From Malachius bipustulatus (lineage: Eukaryota; Arthropoda; Insecta; Coleoptera; Melyridae), in assembly GCA_910589415.1 (NCBI GenBank), contig OU342637.1, positions 27,000,162-27,064,161 of the forward strand: a DNA stretch of 64,000 bases. The letters run 5' to 3'. Within the stretch, counting starts at the first letter, position 1. The number at the start of each line of letters is the position of its first letter. The translations under genes were made by a program, and so were the position numbers. The notes under the pieces were generated by a model. The model was not told where the DNA came from, ran no database searches, and saw only the letters and a list, made by a program, of their open reading frames with translations. Positions 1 through 11,861 of this stretch are shown piece after piece.

Positions 1-692
1 CTACGAGCAATGAGATCTAATCCCAAGATCACCAGCTACCTCTTGCATTTGTCATTAGCTCTGATAATAAATCCCGCAGCCTTCTCGGCCCTCGTGCCTT
101 TAAACTGGTAGCTAATTCCACTCCCGCAATGCGCGTTATTTTCAAGTCCGTTTAGGTTTGACTGTAATCTATCCTGCAGGTCCGTACAGCTTCTGGATGT
201 TTCTATTTTCATTTGTTCCAGAGTGATTTGGATTTGGAAGCCTTTCCCCGCCTGGGGACTGGTTTTGTCCATTTGGAAGTCTCTTCCTTGCTTTACAATT
301 TTTCTCATGTTTTGCCACATCCTTGTTGGCCATAGTACTCATGCACAAGTTGTATCACGTTTCCCAGTCCCCAAGCTCTTGGACGTAAGTATGACTTTTA
401 TGCGATGAATATGCGATCAACTGGTATTTTGGTGGCCTATGAGAATGTCTAAAGGGGCGTTGAAGGTCTAGTGCCCCTCCAAAGCTTTACCTTTCCCTTT
501 TTTAGGGTTTCATATTTCAATTGTAATCAAAAAAAAAAAACGAAACCATTACAGGATCACTAATTTGTCTCTGTCTCTCCGTTACAGTCGTATTCCTCAA
601 AACTCGATGAGGACACCATGATGAAGTTAACTATTACAAAGTCTGCTAGCTCGCACTTACCGTAATAGTAAACATAGTAACATTTAAGTAGT
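1..692. other. Flank with one unrecognised ORF
   Basis: A 94-codon open frame runs on the minus strand from 320 to 36. Its sequence is polar and I recognise no domain in it. Another short minus-strand frame overlaps it, so the frame may be chance or a retroelement ORF1 scrap. The rest, including a poly-A run near 530-540, holds nothing I can name. Confidence 0.15.
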
Positions 693-705
693 AATAGTAA
701 CATTA
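693..705. repeat. Target-site duplication, left copy
   Basis: AATAGTAACATTA occurs here and again at 2066-2078. The two copies sit exactly at the outer edges of the retroelement fragment between them. This is what target-primed reverse transcription leaves. Confidence 0.7.
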
Positions 706-2065
706 GTAGTAGTAGTATGGTGGGTTGGGGTGGTTAACACCCCAAGCGACTAGGCCACCGAGGGCCCTTTTCGCCGTACCCGAACCATGGTGAAACTCCT
801 ACTCGAACCTCCCCGACCTTTTAATAAAGGCCAGAAGGTTGTTGTATGAGAGGAGTTTCATTTCTTCCTCTTGTAGCTCCTCAGACCCAAATATCTTGAG
901 CCTGAGGTTGCTATATACCTCGCATACGCCCACATAATGCTGGGAGTCCTCGTCATCCATTCCGCATTTAGGGCAGACCGGGTCTCGAGTGACCCCCATC
1001 ACTTGCAGGTGTCTGTTCAGACTGCTGTGACCGGTGAGAACCCCGACTAGTAGTCTGAGTTCCTTCCGGTTCATTTTGGACGTGCTGGTCCATCTGTTTC
1101 CGATCGGACCGGCCAGAAACAGCCTGGCCTGTCTGCAGCCTGGTGCTGTTTCCCAGTGGTTCTCTAAACCCTTGCGAGTCCATTCTTTTATAGATTCTTT
1201 GAGAAGATTTTTGGTCAGACCCAGGACGGGCTCCGGCCCACAAAAGGCTTCCCTGGTCCCAAGCTTCGCATATTGATCTGCTAGCTCATTGCCTGGTACA
1301 CCTGAGTGTGCAGGAACCCACACGATATGAACCGATTTTCTGTCCGCCAGTCTGTTAGCGCCTCGACACACTCCTGGACCAGTGGGGAGCTGGTTCCGTG
1401 TGTGCCCAGCGCCTTCGCGACGGCCTGACTATCCGTGCATATGTATATCGTCCGTTCCTTGGCTTCTGTTATCTGCTCCAATCTAGCTGCTTGCAGTATA
1501 GCATAAATCTCCGCCTGGAAGACGGTTTCGGTGGACCCAAGAGGAAAGGATCTTCCCAGTTTCCGTCCGGTCAGGTAGAGTCCCGCTCCTATGTAGCCAT
1601 TTTTGTTCCTGGAGCCGTCTGTGAAACAAACTAGTTCTCCTGGTTCGAAGGCTACCTCCCTTTTTTCCCACTTTTCCTTTTCAGGAATTTGCAGGGTAAA
1701 TTTCTTGTTTTCTCTGTTATTCCTTGTTTTTGAGGTAGACATAAGGTTTGAGATTGGTATCTCCACCTCGGCAACCTTGGCTATCTCTGTGTGTCCTTTG
1801 TATCCTCCGCCTTTCCGTAGTCCCGAATCACGCATTCTTAAGTGGGCCGCCATGGCCTCCCCTTTTATCCAAATGGGAAGTGGTGGCAGCTCCAGAATGA
1901 AATTCAGGGCTGCTGACGGGGTGGTTCTCATTGCACCTGTTATTAACAAACTGGCGAGCCGTTGTAGTTTAGCTAGCCTGTTTGTGACGGTGTTGCTTGT
2001 GGTTGTTTTCCACCAGACCACCGAACCATAGCTGATTCTTGGTCTGATGATGGCCGTGTATAACC
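706..2065 (-). mobile_element. 5'-truncated non-LTR retrotransposon (RNase H-bearing)
   Basis: The 1360-bp insert is in minus orientation and is flanked by the 13-bp duplication AATAGTAACATTA. Its 3' end, the left edge here, carries a short trinucleotide tail (TACTAC on the minus strand). Its 5' end breaks abruptly inside the reverse transcriptase C-terminal region. The RNase H domain and C-terminal cysteine knuckle suggest the I/LOA/R1-like group rather than Jockey, which lacks RNase H. The clade is inference. Confidence 0.8.
799..2065 (-). pseudogene. Retroelement pol C-terminus: RT thumb, RNase H and CCHC, frameshifted
   Basis: The first frame, entered near 2065 and closing at 1281, reads the end of the reverse transcriptase (YTAIIRPRISYGSVVWWK) and then RNase H motifs FTDGSRNKNG, QAEIYAIL and CTDSQAV. 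These supply the first three acidic residues. Homology then moves to the overlapping frame at about 1325-1345, which gives VHIVWVPAHSGVPGNELAD, the last RNase H block. A cysteine/histidine knuckle follows (CPKCGMDDEDSQHYVGVC), and the frame stops at 799. The frameshift and the missing RT core make this a dead copy. Few other lesions are visible, so the insertion looks relatively young. Confidence 0.85.
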
Positions 2066-2078
2066 AATAGTAACATTA
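2066..2078. repeat. Target-site duplication, right copy
   Basis: This is the second copy of AATAGTAACATTA. It borders the truncated 5' end of the minus-strand retroelement. Confidence 0.7.
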
Positions 2079-5000
2079 AGTAAATCTTGGCGATAAAAGG
2101 TTTGGAAACCAGAAAAATAAATTTCATAGTATCGGAACACCTGATGTGAGGTCAAGGATCTCACAAATTTTTTTTCAACGATTTGGCTTTAGTGGTTTTC
2201 GAGATATTCATAAAAAAAAACACACACACACACACTTGTCTCCAAAACATGCTAAGCTACAAAAAAAGGCTAAAATTGTTTTATTGCTCTCCAAAAAGGC
2301 AAACTGCCACTTCTCGGAAACAGGAGTAAATCAATCTTGAGTGGATGAAAGTTTTATTTTAAACACATACAACTGATTCTTTGCAAAAGATAAAAGAATA
2401 CAAACTTGATAGAAGGAAAGCGCTAAAACATTGCAGCAGGATCGTGTCTCTTGAATTGACAACAACTTTCCGAGCTATCCGCATAATTCTGCTGTTTGGT
2501 GGGCACGCCTGCCGTGTCGGCACACTTTCAGCATCGACACGTGCTCCAGAACCGATCTAATTTATAACTTTCCATTCGAGTTCTGTTTGTCCAAGTACCT
2601 GCGAAAATTGCTTCTGGATGCAAATGCGGAAAACAACTGAACAAACCGAGATACAAAGTTCAGTTCGCCTATCGAATGATAACTGCATTCGAATCTTGAT
2701 AAGTGAGTCCTTCTAGAGCACTTAAAAAACTAACTGCACGCTTGTACTTATTTTATATGAAGTAGTACTTAGTATTTATTTGCAAGCGCATTTATATTCA
2801 GTACTTATTAATTTTGGGTATTAATTTGAGGTATATGTATATGCAATCCGAGATAGTAGTGATTATCTCGACCGTAAATCTACAGTTGTATGTAATATCG
2901 TTAAGAGTAATCAGTTCAAAGATTATCTCTAAGATTTTAGGAAGTCTTGATGCCGGCTAAAACGCTGCAGTTATAGGATCTTTGGTGACTTAAAGAAGTA
3001 ACAATTCTAGAATAGTAACAATTTATGAATTTATATGTTTCCCATACATATCTCGCTGTAAATTTATGTTCTGTTGAAATGAATTTATGAAATCAGTGGA
3101 AACAATAGCTTGACTGGTTGTCAAATCATAAAAAAGTTGCTAATTTAATGGAGATATAAAAATCTGAAATGGAAAACACGCCTTGCCATTCGCAGCTCAC
3201 GTTCCACACATTTGCCGAAATTATTTCACCATTCGGGTTATAAAATTGATATGTTACTATCAATATTTCCCTACTGCTACCCTAATAAAAAAATTCAACA
3301 AAGAAAAAGTAATTTTCTCAGATGGCATAAATTTTATCTTCAGAAAGCTTCTCTTGGTCACCGCCATAAATAGAGAATTTCTAGATTTAAGATTTGGTAC
3401 AGAGTCGTAACTTACACACTCGGCCTTTTCTATTTGCTATTTGGAGACGATCCACTTCAATAATAACACTGACCATCAGAGGAACAGAGGTCATACGTTC
3501 AATAATTGAGCCTGTAAAAAATACTAAAATATGATTTTTTACTAAATATAAGATTAATCTTGGTCATTATTAAGTTACTGCGAAATTTATTACACCCCAT
3601 TCTGTGTAACAGGAAACATAACTGATAAGTCGCGATCCAAATTTGTATTTTCCAGTTCCTCTTGCTCCGATACCCTATTGAAGAGAATTTTCGAGCCTTG
3701 CCATCATGTTTAAGCTATCAATAAGTCTAAGAAAACGTGATATTTTATTAAATCAAAGAATATATGATTTACGATCAGATCGCGTTTTGAATGAGCTCTT
3801 CAGCGACTTTTCAAGGAAACTCGACTCGGAAAATTACTATGGAAATCGCCCTGATGAAAGGAAGCTCTGCCTTTTTGTCCCGGCATGATATCGATGGGAA
3901 GTAAGTGGATTATTTTTCATTTTATTTCATTCTTATTTTGAAGCCCGGTACATTTTTCAAGTCTCTCCAGTTAGTGTTATTTCCCTACACGCCTTTGCGG
4001 GACTTTGAGTATCTAAAAAGTTGCTTATTTGTTTAAATTGTAAGTTAGTTCTTGCCAACTTTATGATAATATATTGAAATATTTTTTCTCTGAAATGAGT
4101 CAATATACCTAATTAGAAATCAATTTCATTACCTCACAAAGCCCAAAAAATCTTTAAAATTAAGCACTAACGTTCTATATTTTCTGTTTTTCCAAAAGAA
4201 TTGTAAAAAGTTTTTCGACATATGCATATTTAAAATGACACCTTTAGGTGCGTGCTACTGGCAAGGTGCCTAATTGGCATGCTGACTCTACAGAGGCTTT
4301 AATGACCAAAATACTGGCCGATCTGGAAGTTTCAGCATTTCCAAAACTCTCGCATTTTTTTACACCAGCTCTTGTACTAAAAGCTGTAAATTTGATAAAC
4401 AGAGCAAAGCTGTGAATAGGAACAATAACTAACATTTCTCAGAATCCACGCATGCGCAGTCTGTTTTTTTTTTATTTATAATTAAAATTAGTAGAAAAAG
4501 CATAGTAGTACAATCACGATTATGGCCATTATTCACTTGATGCTGACGAGTCGCTAAAGCTCGTGGCATTATCATCGTCTCGTGAATAATGGCTTCATAA
4601 TCGCTCATTCTAAAATTTATTTTTAATCATACGTAAGTAAAAAAAGCTCTGCGATGTTTTAAACATAATAAAAAACTTAAAATTCTAAAAGCATGAAAAT
4701 TGTATTAAATTTATTATTTCCTCCCGTGGCTTGAAAGTAAAAACAGAGAGAAAGTTAAGTCAGCAGATGAAAAAATTGTCCCCGATACTATAAAACTTTC
4801 CCGAGTAGATAATATTCGGGTTTATGAGTCTGTCAACACATTATAGGAGTTTGAAGTGCTTCCAAGACATTATTTTTTGTCGAAAATATACATAGATGGA
4901 GAAAAATAAAGCCACAGATCGCTGTGTAAATATGCCGATGAAGTCTGTAAAGAAGTTGACGGATAAGCCTTTTTCTACGAGGCGATATAAAAATATTAAG

Positions 5001-6259
5001 AGAGGCGATAAAGTTTATTTTGCTCACAATTTCATAATACGTTTAAGAAAAATTTCCAACTTGAAAATAGATTCTTAAAACTTTTTGATGGTTCTCTGCT
5101 CCCTCACAGATAGCATTTTATTATGGAATTGAATCGTAATAACCATTTCATTTTATCATAAATGTGAAAATACATTTCTGGTTTAAAATAAACAAATTCT
5201 TTTGACCCTTTCCACATCAGCTGAAAGAGAGCTCTTTGAGTGAGAAATTCTCTTTGTGTAAAATGAGGAAAATATACCTAGGCTACTTCCACCAAGAGGC
5301 ATTCTACTATTCCGCTGGTAACACTCCAGGCGAGGCAATGAACTCTTCAACCTTCAACTTCAAAAGAAACAAGAGAAGGTAAGTAGTAGTGGTATAGCGT
5401 TATTTAGTGTTTCGCCCACATTAGAAGTTGGAATGAGCTGTATCATCTAGAGGGGTTTCACTTCTTCACCGCAAATCAATTAAAGAACCTTGCAAAGATA
5501 CCGCACAGTTTAACTGTAGGATGATTAGATTAGGTGATTAGATTACCTCATTCTCTTTACACTTGCACATTCTAGCAATTAAACACACAGTTACAAGTTT
5601 CCAGGCAGTTGCACGAGGAAGGATAATAGCTCAGTTCGTTCACGGTAAGTTGAGTTGCACCTAGGTACGTAACCGACTTTTTTCATTTTTTTTTTTTTAA
5701 GTATAATCAACAGATAATGCTGAGGCTTTAATTTATATTTTCCAGTTTTCTGATTGGCGGATTGTGATATTGATCCGCTTTGAGGTAGATTTTTAATTAC
5801 CGATTCCCGAGAATCGTGCGATATGCGCATAGACCACTTTCCATAAGATTCTACGAATTCATGAATTATTTTTCCTTGAAGTAGAGTGCATCCTAGAGTA
5901 GAAAAATTTTCCCTTCCTTGAAAACCAGTAACCAATTCTGGGTAAGATAATTAATTTTTTATGAATAATTATTTAGAGGTCGTAATTTCCAGTTTTTATT
6001 GTTTTAGTTTATAGAATTAACTATTAGTTTCGGGACTATAAGTTTTAGCAGTTTCTCGAAGATATTTTCGAAAACTTCAAATAAAATTAAAATTTCTGGC
6101 ATCCCTGTACCTTTTTTTTAAGTCGTCTAAGAAAGCTCCAAGCCTTTCCGTTACCATAATGCTTTTTTAGCAAAACAGTTACCGCCAATTGACGAAATAA
6201 ATACTATAAATAACTTACAAGTACCTCGAGAGGTTAGAACTATATAATTCAGACTTTTC
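2079..6259. other. Intergenic, no gene recognised
   Basis: The region is AT-rich with only short open frames (about 60-114 codons) and no recognisable protein signature. A (CA)n tract lies at 2221-2235, and an imperfect hairpin is listed separately at 4515-4603. Small upstream exons of either neighbouring gene could be hidden here, but I cannot show any. Confidence 0.5.
4515..4603. repeat. Imperfect hairpin with 22-nt arms
   Basis: The left arm at 4515-4536 (begins CACGATTATGG) pairs imperfectly with 4582-4603 (ends CATAATCG) around a loop of about 45 nt. The loop contains a second small self-complementary piece (ACGAG...CTCGT). It is not a recognised RNA gene and could be a MITE remnant. 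Confidence 0.4.
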
Positions 6260-6261
6260 CT

Positions 6262-6267
6262 TTTATT
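6262..6267 (-). terminator. Polyadenylation signal of the SIAH-like gene
   Basis: AATAAA on the minus strand lies about 35 nt beyond the stop codon of the 6303-7733 exon, so it would define a very short 3' UTR. Confidence 0.5.
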
Positions 6268-6302
6268 CAATTTACAAAATACAAGTCATTTTTTCAAATA
6301 AT

Positions 6303-7733
6303 TTAATCATAACTGGAAATTTCCAAGACAGCATTCTTATCTTTAACTTTCATCTTCTTCAGCGTCTCGAAATCTTTAGCAGTCACATATTTCTCCTTAT
6401 TTCTCTTAAGATACACTTTATCCTTATTTTTATTGTTCTTGAAATAAACCTCACAGAAAAACTGCCTCTCTGGTGGCCCGCAAAATATCACCTGCCATTC
6501 TATAATCCCAGAGCATGCCTTACAAGAACAAAGAAAAATTCCCTTGCCTTTGTTTATAACGAAAAAGTTGCTCCCTTTGGGACAATCGTTGACCAATGAA
6601 GTGGATATTTTAATATTGCCATGGAATATTCCCATGTGATTATTAAATTCAATTACGGTTCCCTGAAAGGGACAACCCTCCAACGGGCACAGATAAAGGC
6701 AATAATTACATTTAATTTCGTGATTCTTAAGTTCGTTGTAGTGAAATTTCTGATCGCAACCCTCGGTCGAATATTTACAGGCATGCAAGCAATTTCTGCT
6801 TATATTTTCAAGCTCCGTGTTCCTGATGTTGGTAATATTCTCTTGACACATCCCGCATATATTGTTTTTACAATTATTGCAAACGCTATGCTCATTTTCG
6901 CATACATAAATCGGTGGCAGCATTATTTTCTTACAAGAAGCACAAGGGAGATCGCTTTCAGTGTAACTTCTAGCCGGCTGCTGCGGCTCGGGTTCTAAAG
7001 TACTTTCAATTGATGACGACGGTCGTGAAAAATCGTCCAAGGAAGTCATCTTGTTGAATTCGGAGCTTTTGTCTTTTCTTCTAATCACAATAACACTTTT
7101 ATATCTCGAGGATCGTTCCAAATATCTATTAACCCTGCTATTGTTACTGCCTTCGGTGTAACTGTTATTTTTTTGGATCGTTACGTGTTTCTTTGAGGTG
7201 TCCAAGCTATCAGAAACATCGATATTTTCCAAGATAGTGTTTTCCGTGGGAGGTATAAGTTCTTCATTGTCGTCGTTACTCGCTGCTACATTTAATTGTT
7301 CCACTCCTTTCAAATCTATAAGGAAACAAACTGTTATTGTTGGTGAGGAGTTTTTTATCGATTTTAAACCAATCTCCCAACCGCCGTTCCTAGCAATTAT
7401 CTCCGGATAGTCCTCAGGAGAATAACTGACTACTTGTAAGTGATAAGTGATGCAGCTGGCGATCAATTCGAGTCCTAGGAATCTCAGTTTGATGTAAAGG
7501 ACGTCGTCTTCCAACCTCTGCTGGATTAAAAATATTTCCTCTCCGTATAACATGAGAATGTTCTCGGATTTGACACTTAAATCTAGTTCTACTTCGTTGG
7601 AGTGCTTGAGTAACTCGTCGTGTTCTGTTAGGAAATGACCGTAAATGTCATTCATGTCGCCTTTCCAGGGACATCGGTGACGCTTCTCTGCTGGACACAA
7701 ATATACTGATTTGGTCATTCTGGTTGAGGATGC
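6303..7733 (-). CDS. SIAH/Sina-like E3 ubiquitin ligase, last exon (5' partial)
   Basis: This is a 1431-nt terminal exon. A minus-strand acceptor (TATTTTCCAG) ends at 7734, and the coding frame enters at phase 0. The exon opens with the second half of a SIAH zinc finger (C-x7-C-x11-H-x4-H, from LCPAEKRHRCPWKG), then a divergent SINA beta-sandwich of about 150 residues. A serine/asparagine-rich linker follows. Then comes a complete second module: a RING (LPCASCKKIMLPP, CENEHSVCNNC, CGMC), a double SIAH finger, and a shorter SINA-like tail. Family knowledge predicts RING-dependent ubiquitin transfer to SINA-bound substrates. The RING and first half-finger of module 1 must lie in upstream exons beyond 7734, which I could not locate. 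The two-module layout matches the gene at 33599-44251. The upstream in-frame ATG at 7769 lies in the intron and is unlikely to be the start. Confidence 0.85.
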   Translation of the reverse strand, partial: ASSTRMTKSVYLCPAEKRHRCPWKGDMNDIYGHFLTEHDELLKHSNEVELDLSVKSENILMLYGEEIFLIQQRLEDDVLYIKLRFLGLELIASCITYHLQVVSYSPEDYPEIIARNGGWEIGLKSIKNSSPTITVCFLIDLKGVEQLNVAASNDDNEELIPPTENTILENIDVSDSLDTSKKHVTIQKNNSYTEGSNNSRVNRYLERSSRYKSVIVIRRKDKSSEFNKMTSLDDFSRPSSSIESTLEPEPQQPARSYTESDLPCASCKKIMLPPIYVCENEHSVCNNCKNNICGMCQENITNIRNTELENISRNCLHACKYSTEGCDQKFHYNELKNHEIKCNYCLYLCPLEGCPFQGTVIEFNNHMGIFHGNIKISTSLVNDCPKGSNFFVINKGKGIFLCSCKACSGIIEWQVIFCGPPERQFFCEVYFKNNKNKDKVYLKRNKEKYVTAKDFETLKKMKVKDKNAVLEISSYD

Positions 7734-9387
7734 CTGGAAAATATTTCTTGTGATAGAGGGAGTCTCCAATAAAAATAGGTCACCTTGAATATCTATGGAT
7801 TTTTTTATTTACTGCTTTCTAATAGAGTGGCAGAAATGCTTTTAAATATGGGAAAGGTTATTTATTTTGGTAGGTACTGTTGAGGCATCAATAAATTTTA
7901 TTTCTAACTATTGGAAGAATGTTATTTAAGAACTCATTTCTTCCAGAAACTACCTTTTAGAAGTGAAGTAATGATTTTTCCATAAAGTATTAGGTACACT
8001 CTACTTTTTACATAATTTTAAAGTTTTATAATGTTCCAGAGAAACGGAAAGGAAATGATTGTAAACATTCGATCAAATTCTGTCAAATCGGGGTTTAAAT
8101 GAGGGAGAACTTAGATGTAGAGCGTAAGGTGAAGATTTCTGCATATAAGCCAAGTATTGATGGTTGCAGAGTAGGTACTACAACTTTGAAACACTCGATA
8201 AAGCTAAAATATACCTTACTCATGCAAAATCTCCAGAGTTTCCTGATTTTTTGGTAGATACTAGCGAATTACAGAACCGCTTGTCCTTCCAACTCTAGAA
8301 ATGTGAATTCTTATTGACTTCAGGAAATGGTACAGCAAAAGACGATACAGATTTGCTGACAAAATAACAAAACTGATGAAAAGTTGATTTCAAATCTGGT
8401 CCCATCAGTCCCTGGAATTGACAACCCTGGTCAGTACCTACCCCTAGATAGCGATGTACAAGGTCACCCATCCCATTGGTTTCTTTCAAGAATTGCAGTT
8501 GCACAATAAATAATCTTAGGAAGATTCTTAGGTGGGTGTTTTTTGTTCTTTTTTAATCCAAAAGATATTCAAAATGATCCTTTTTTTGGAAAGAATCTAA
8601 GATATTCTTAGACTGATATAAACGAAAAATGAATTTTACTTCTTGAACAGCAAAAGCACCTTAACCCAACATAAGCCAACAATTAAGTGAGCTTTATTTC
8701 CTAAATTTTTGCGTGTATAATAGGTGGGTACGTCATATCCCAACGTCATATTATTTCTCCGCCCAATAGAAACGTCAAGTTACTGGTATAAATAAATACG
8801 ACATTAAAAATGGCCTATATCGTGTTTCTATATATGATGAAGATCCACCACCACCAGAACAAAATGGAGGTGAAGTAAGGTGAAGTCGATATAGAAAACA
8901 CACGCAAATATTTTGGAAACAAAAAGATCAAATTATGTGTTGTAACATAAGGGAGCCTAGGGGGGGGGGGGGGTGCTCTGAAATTTATCAGTGCAGCTAT
9001 ATCTGATGGCATCCCTGTTGCAAATAACGTTCTTTTATGACTTGATAGAGTAATAATTGCATCATGAGAATGCTCTTTTAGTATTGATTGATTGATCAAT
9101 GATGCCATTCGATAGATGCCATCACCATTCCACTGACAAAATGACAAGTGGAAATATGCCCTTGTCATGGTTTTAAAAAATTGTCATAAAAATTGGAGTA
9201 ACTGTTGGAGTAAATATTGAATAAAAAAAAGGTTAGGTGTTTTGTTGTTGATAGTACAAATGATGGACTGATGTAGGGATGAGAGTATTCTGCGTTCTTT
9301 TATAATTTTTTGTATCCCTTCACTGATTTTTTCCATCAGACTTTGCTGACGAATTTCGGCACACGCCTAAGCAAGTAGTAGTCTAAC
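7734..9387 (-). other. Probable 5' intron/intergenic of the SIAH-like gene
   Basis: The missing 5' exons of the 6303-7733 gene should lie here or further right. No RING-like reading is visible. Minus-strand open frames at 8295-8504 and 8815-9168 have no recognised domain. A run of 14 G residues (8960-8973) lies inside the second. Confidence 0.4.
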
Positions 9388-9534
9388 GCCCGTATTCACA
9401 AACGATAATTTCCTAAATAATTACGTAATCAATTATCCCCATCTCATTCTATTGCGAAAAAACTGCATATCTCCATCTGACTCATTTAATTAATTACGTA
9501 ATTATTTAGGAAATTATCGTTTGTGAATACGGGC
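9388..9534. mobile_element. MITE/hairpin, GCCCGTATTCACAAA family
   Basis: A 147-bp element is made almost wholly of two arms of about 50 bp. It begins GCCCGTATTCACAAACG and ends with the complement CGTTTGTGAATACGGGC. A longer relative with the same tips lies at 20886-21669. There is no coding capacity. Confidence 0.75.
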
Positions 9535-9535
9535 A

Positions 9536-9778
9536 TTAGGGTGGAGTGCTAGAACGCTAATTAAAGATTTGTCAGATAATTATTGAATTTAAATTGCAAA
9601 TTTTGAAAATAGGGTGAATATTTTGAATGGTCTTTCATTTTTTATCAGTAATTAACTCTTCTAAAAGGGAGTAGAGTTTATTTCTACAATATCAGACCAA
9701 CATTTTGATAATACAGGGCATTTTAAAATTAGTAATCATCTGGCAGATCTCTAATTAACGTTCTAGCACTCCACCGTA
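9536..9778. mobile_element. MITE with GGTGGAGTGCTAGAACG inverted repeats
   Basis: A 243-bp element has imperfect arms of about 55 bp. The tips read TTAGGGTGGAG at the left and the complement of TTACGGTGGAG at the right, so TTA may be a target duplication. It abuts the previous MITE with one base between them. Confidence 0.65.
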
Positions 9779-10106
9779 AGTTCCGGCGTAAATTGGATTA
9801 CCATAAAAGTCGATTTTGAGGAATAAATGAACCATAATCTGCCACACAGGCACTAAAAATTAAAACCGAAATTGAATCTTCTAAAAGGGTAGGTATAAGT
9901 TTATACATAGAAATTTTTATGAAAGTTGGTGCACCCAAAATTCTGTGTATTAAGAAGTATTTTGTAATTTACAACTTTTTTATTATAGTGGCGTTTCGTA
10001 CATAGTATAAAAAAACATAGTACGCCACTGTTTTTTTTTTTCAGAAAAGAAAATTTTTTAAGAAATTCACCTTTATTTCTGATTAATCAGCTCTTTAAAA
10101 ATTTTT

Positions 10107-10835
10107 GTCAACCGATTTTTTTGGATAAAGTATGCTGAAATGTGGCTGAGACATTCTGCATGAGAAATTGAAACAGTATGGTTTTTAGAGGATAACATAA
10201 ACGTATTTTCAAAAGAAAGTTGTAATGTGCTTCTGTTGTGCAACCGTGCGCCGATATGGGGGAAAAATTACTAATTTTCAATTTTTACGGAACGAAGTTA
10301 TCACCGCCTTTCTTCTTAAGAACGCAAGATGTGTCGTAATATGCTCCTGTTGTGATGGCATGTGCCATCTAGAGCACCGTAGCAACAAGAGCCCATAACG
10401 ATACAGCTTTGTTTTTGAGAAAAAAGACGGCGCTAACTTCGTTCCGTAGAAATCGTAAATTTGCATTTTTCTTGCGGCACACGAGTTTGTACAAGAGAAG
10501 CACGTTACGTAAACATGAGTAAACATGATCCTCAATAATTATTATTTATGTCAACCTATTTTTTTTTTACTGCTTCAATGTGTCTGAGACGTTTTGCTCT
10601 TTTACTGTACTTATTGAAGCAGTAGTTTTTATAGGATAACATTTTTAACGAAATTATCTTCTGCGTGCTTCTGTTGTGCAATCATGCACGGTAAAGGGGA
10701 AAAATAGCGAATTTACGATTTTTACGAACCGAAGTTAGCACGGCTTTTTTTCGTAAAAACGCAAGAGTGATGCCATCTGCCGTAGAGCAGCGCAGCAATA
10801 AAAGCCTATGGCAGAACACTTTGTTTTTTTTTGTC
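10107..10835. repeat. Diverged direct repeat of about 300 bp with internal foldback
   Basis: Copy 1 (about 10107-10420) and copy 2 (about 10547-10830) share ordered blocks: a GAGACxTT block, GGATAACAT, GTGCTTCTGTTGTGCAA, and a tract around GAACxAAGTTA. Their spacing is about 440 bp. Copy 1 also folds back on sequence up to about 10520. The element is non-coding and of unknown family. Confidence 0.5.
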
Positions 10836-10841
10836 ATTATA

Positions 10842-11616
10842 CAGGGTGTTTCTTAATAACATGCTAATATTTAAGGAGGTTATTCTTGGGTCAATTTTGA
10901 GAAAAAAACTTCATAAGAACGTATGTCCTAAAAGTCTTAACTTTTGAGATACAGAGGGTTAAAGTTTTTAAAAATAAATCATTTTTTCGTAATATCTGTA
11001 ATACCGCTCTGGATATTTTAATTAAATTTCGTATACAGGAATTACTCATCAAGAGTCATTTTTTCATATACCACATTTCGTTTTATTTCCACTATAGTGA
11101 CGATCGTGCAGAATTTTACCTGCATATTTTTATATTTTTTTATTTAATTTTAAAGAAAATCTTGTGACCATGTAGAGAGACAGATTTTATTTTTTTAGGC
11201 AAAAACTGTGCATTAAACTGGAACAAAACAAGTGATCAAATTTGTTTGGAAATGAATGGGGATTCCAAAAATGATTTCTATTCGAACAGAAATCAGTGGC
11301 GTACCATCAATGTCTGCCAAAATATGCAGGTAAAATTCTGCACGATCGTTCACCATTGTCACTAGTGGAAATAAAATGAAACGTGGTACATGAAAAAATG
11401 CCACTTGATGCGTAATACCTGTATATGAAATTTCATTAAAATATCCAGAGCGGTATTACAGATATTACGAAAAAATGATTAATTTTAATAAAACTTTACC
11501 ACTCTGTATCTCAAAAGTTAAGACTTTTAGGACACACGTTCTTATGAAGTTTTCTTCTTAAAATGGACCCAAGAATAACCTCCTTAAATATTAGCATGTT
11601 ATTAAGAAACACCCTG
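10842..11616. mobile_element. Foldback element, CAGGGTG tips, TA duplication
   Basis: The 775-bp element starts CAGGGTGTTTCTTAATAAC and ends with its complement. It is flanked by TA on both sides. Arms of roughly 290 bp show moderate divergence, with matching blocks such as AGGAGGTTATTCTTGGGTC. TA duplication is typical of Tc1/mariner-mobilised MITEs; there is no transposase here. Confidence 0.75.
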
Positions 11617-11618
11617 TA

Positions 11619-11720
11619 TACATCCGCGGCTCCTACAGTTTCACTATGACACCTATACAGGGTTATTCACGGTATATACGCCACGGACGTTTATGGTGGT
11701 GTCTCTGGATTTGTGGATCT
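11619..11720. repeat. MITE end joined to a second repeat
   Basis: 11619-11657 (from TACATCCGCGGCTCCTAC) matches the tip of the MITE copies at 41858-42419 and 45323-45820. It then switches to CAGGGTTATTCACGGTATA. The same join is found in reverse at about 27890-27950. Confidence 0.5.
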
Positions 11721-11726
11721 TTTTAT

Positions 11727-11755
11727 TAGTGTATTTTTTAACAAAAAATACACTA
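11727..11755. repeat. 29-nt hairpin TAGTGTATTTTTT
   Basis: A perfect 13-bp-arm hairpin has a 3-nt loop. A near-identical hairpin lies at 16136-16165. Confidence 0.5.
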
Positions 11756-11861
11756 TTGAGGACGACATCACTTTTCGAAAATCACCCAAACTCATCAAAT
11801 GTCCACCGATCATGACCCCCAGATCACGAAAAAGTGGTTTTCCAAAATTCACCTGCCCACG

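Noticed and set aside
1034..2031. Plus-strand open frames opposite the retroelement (1034-1276, 1398-1634, 1603-2031)
   Set aside because: They are antisense shadows of the RT/RNase H reading and have no homology signal of their own.
4540..4590. Hammerhead core in the loop of the 4.5-kb hairpin (CTGACGA)
   Set aside because: No GAAA follows a second stem at the right distance.
6621..7410. Plus-strand frames opposite the SIAH-like exon
   Set aside because: The minus strand carries clear RING and SIAH finger spacing; the plus frames are shadows.
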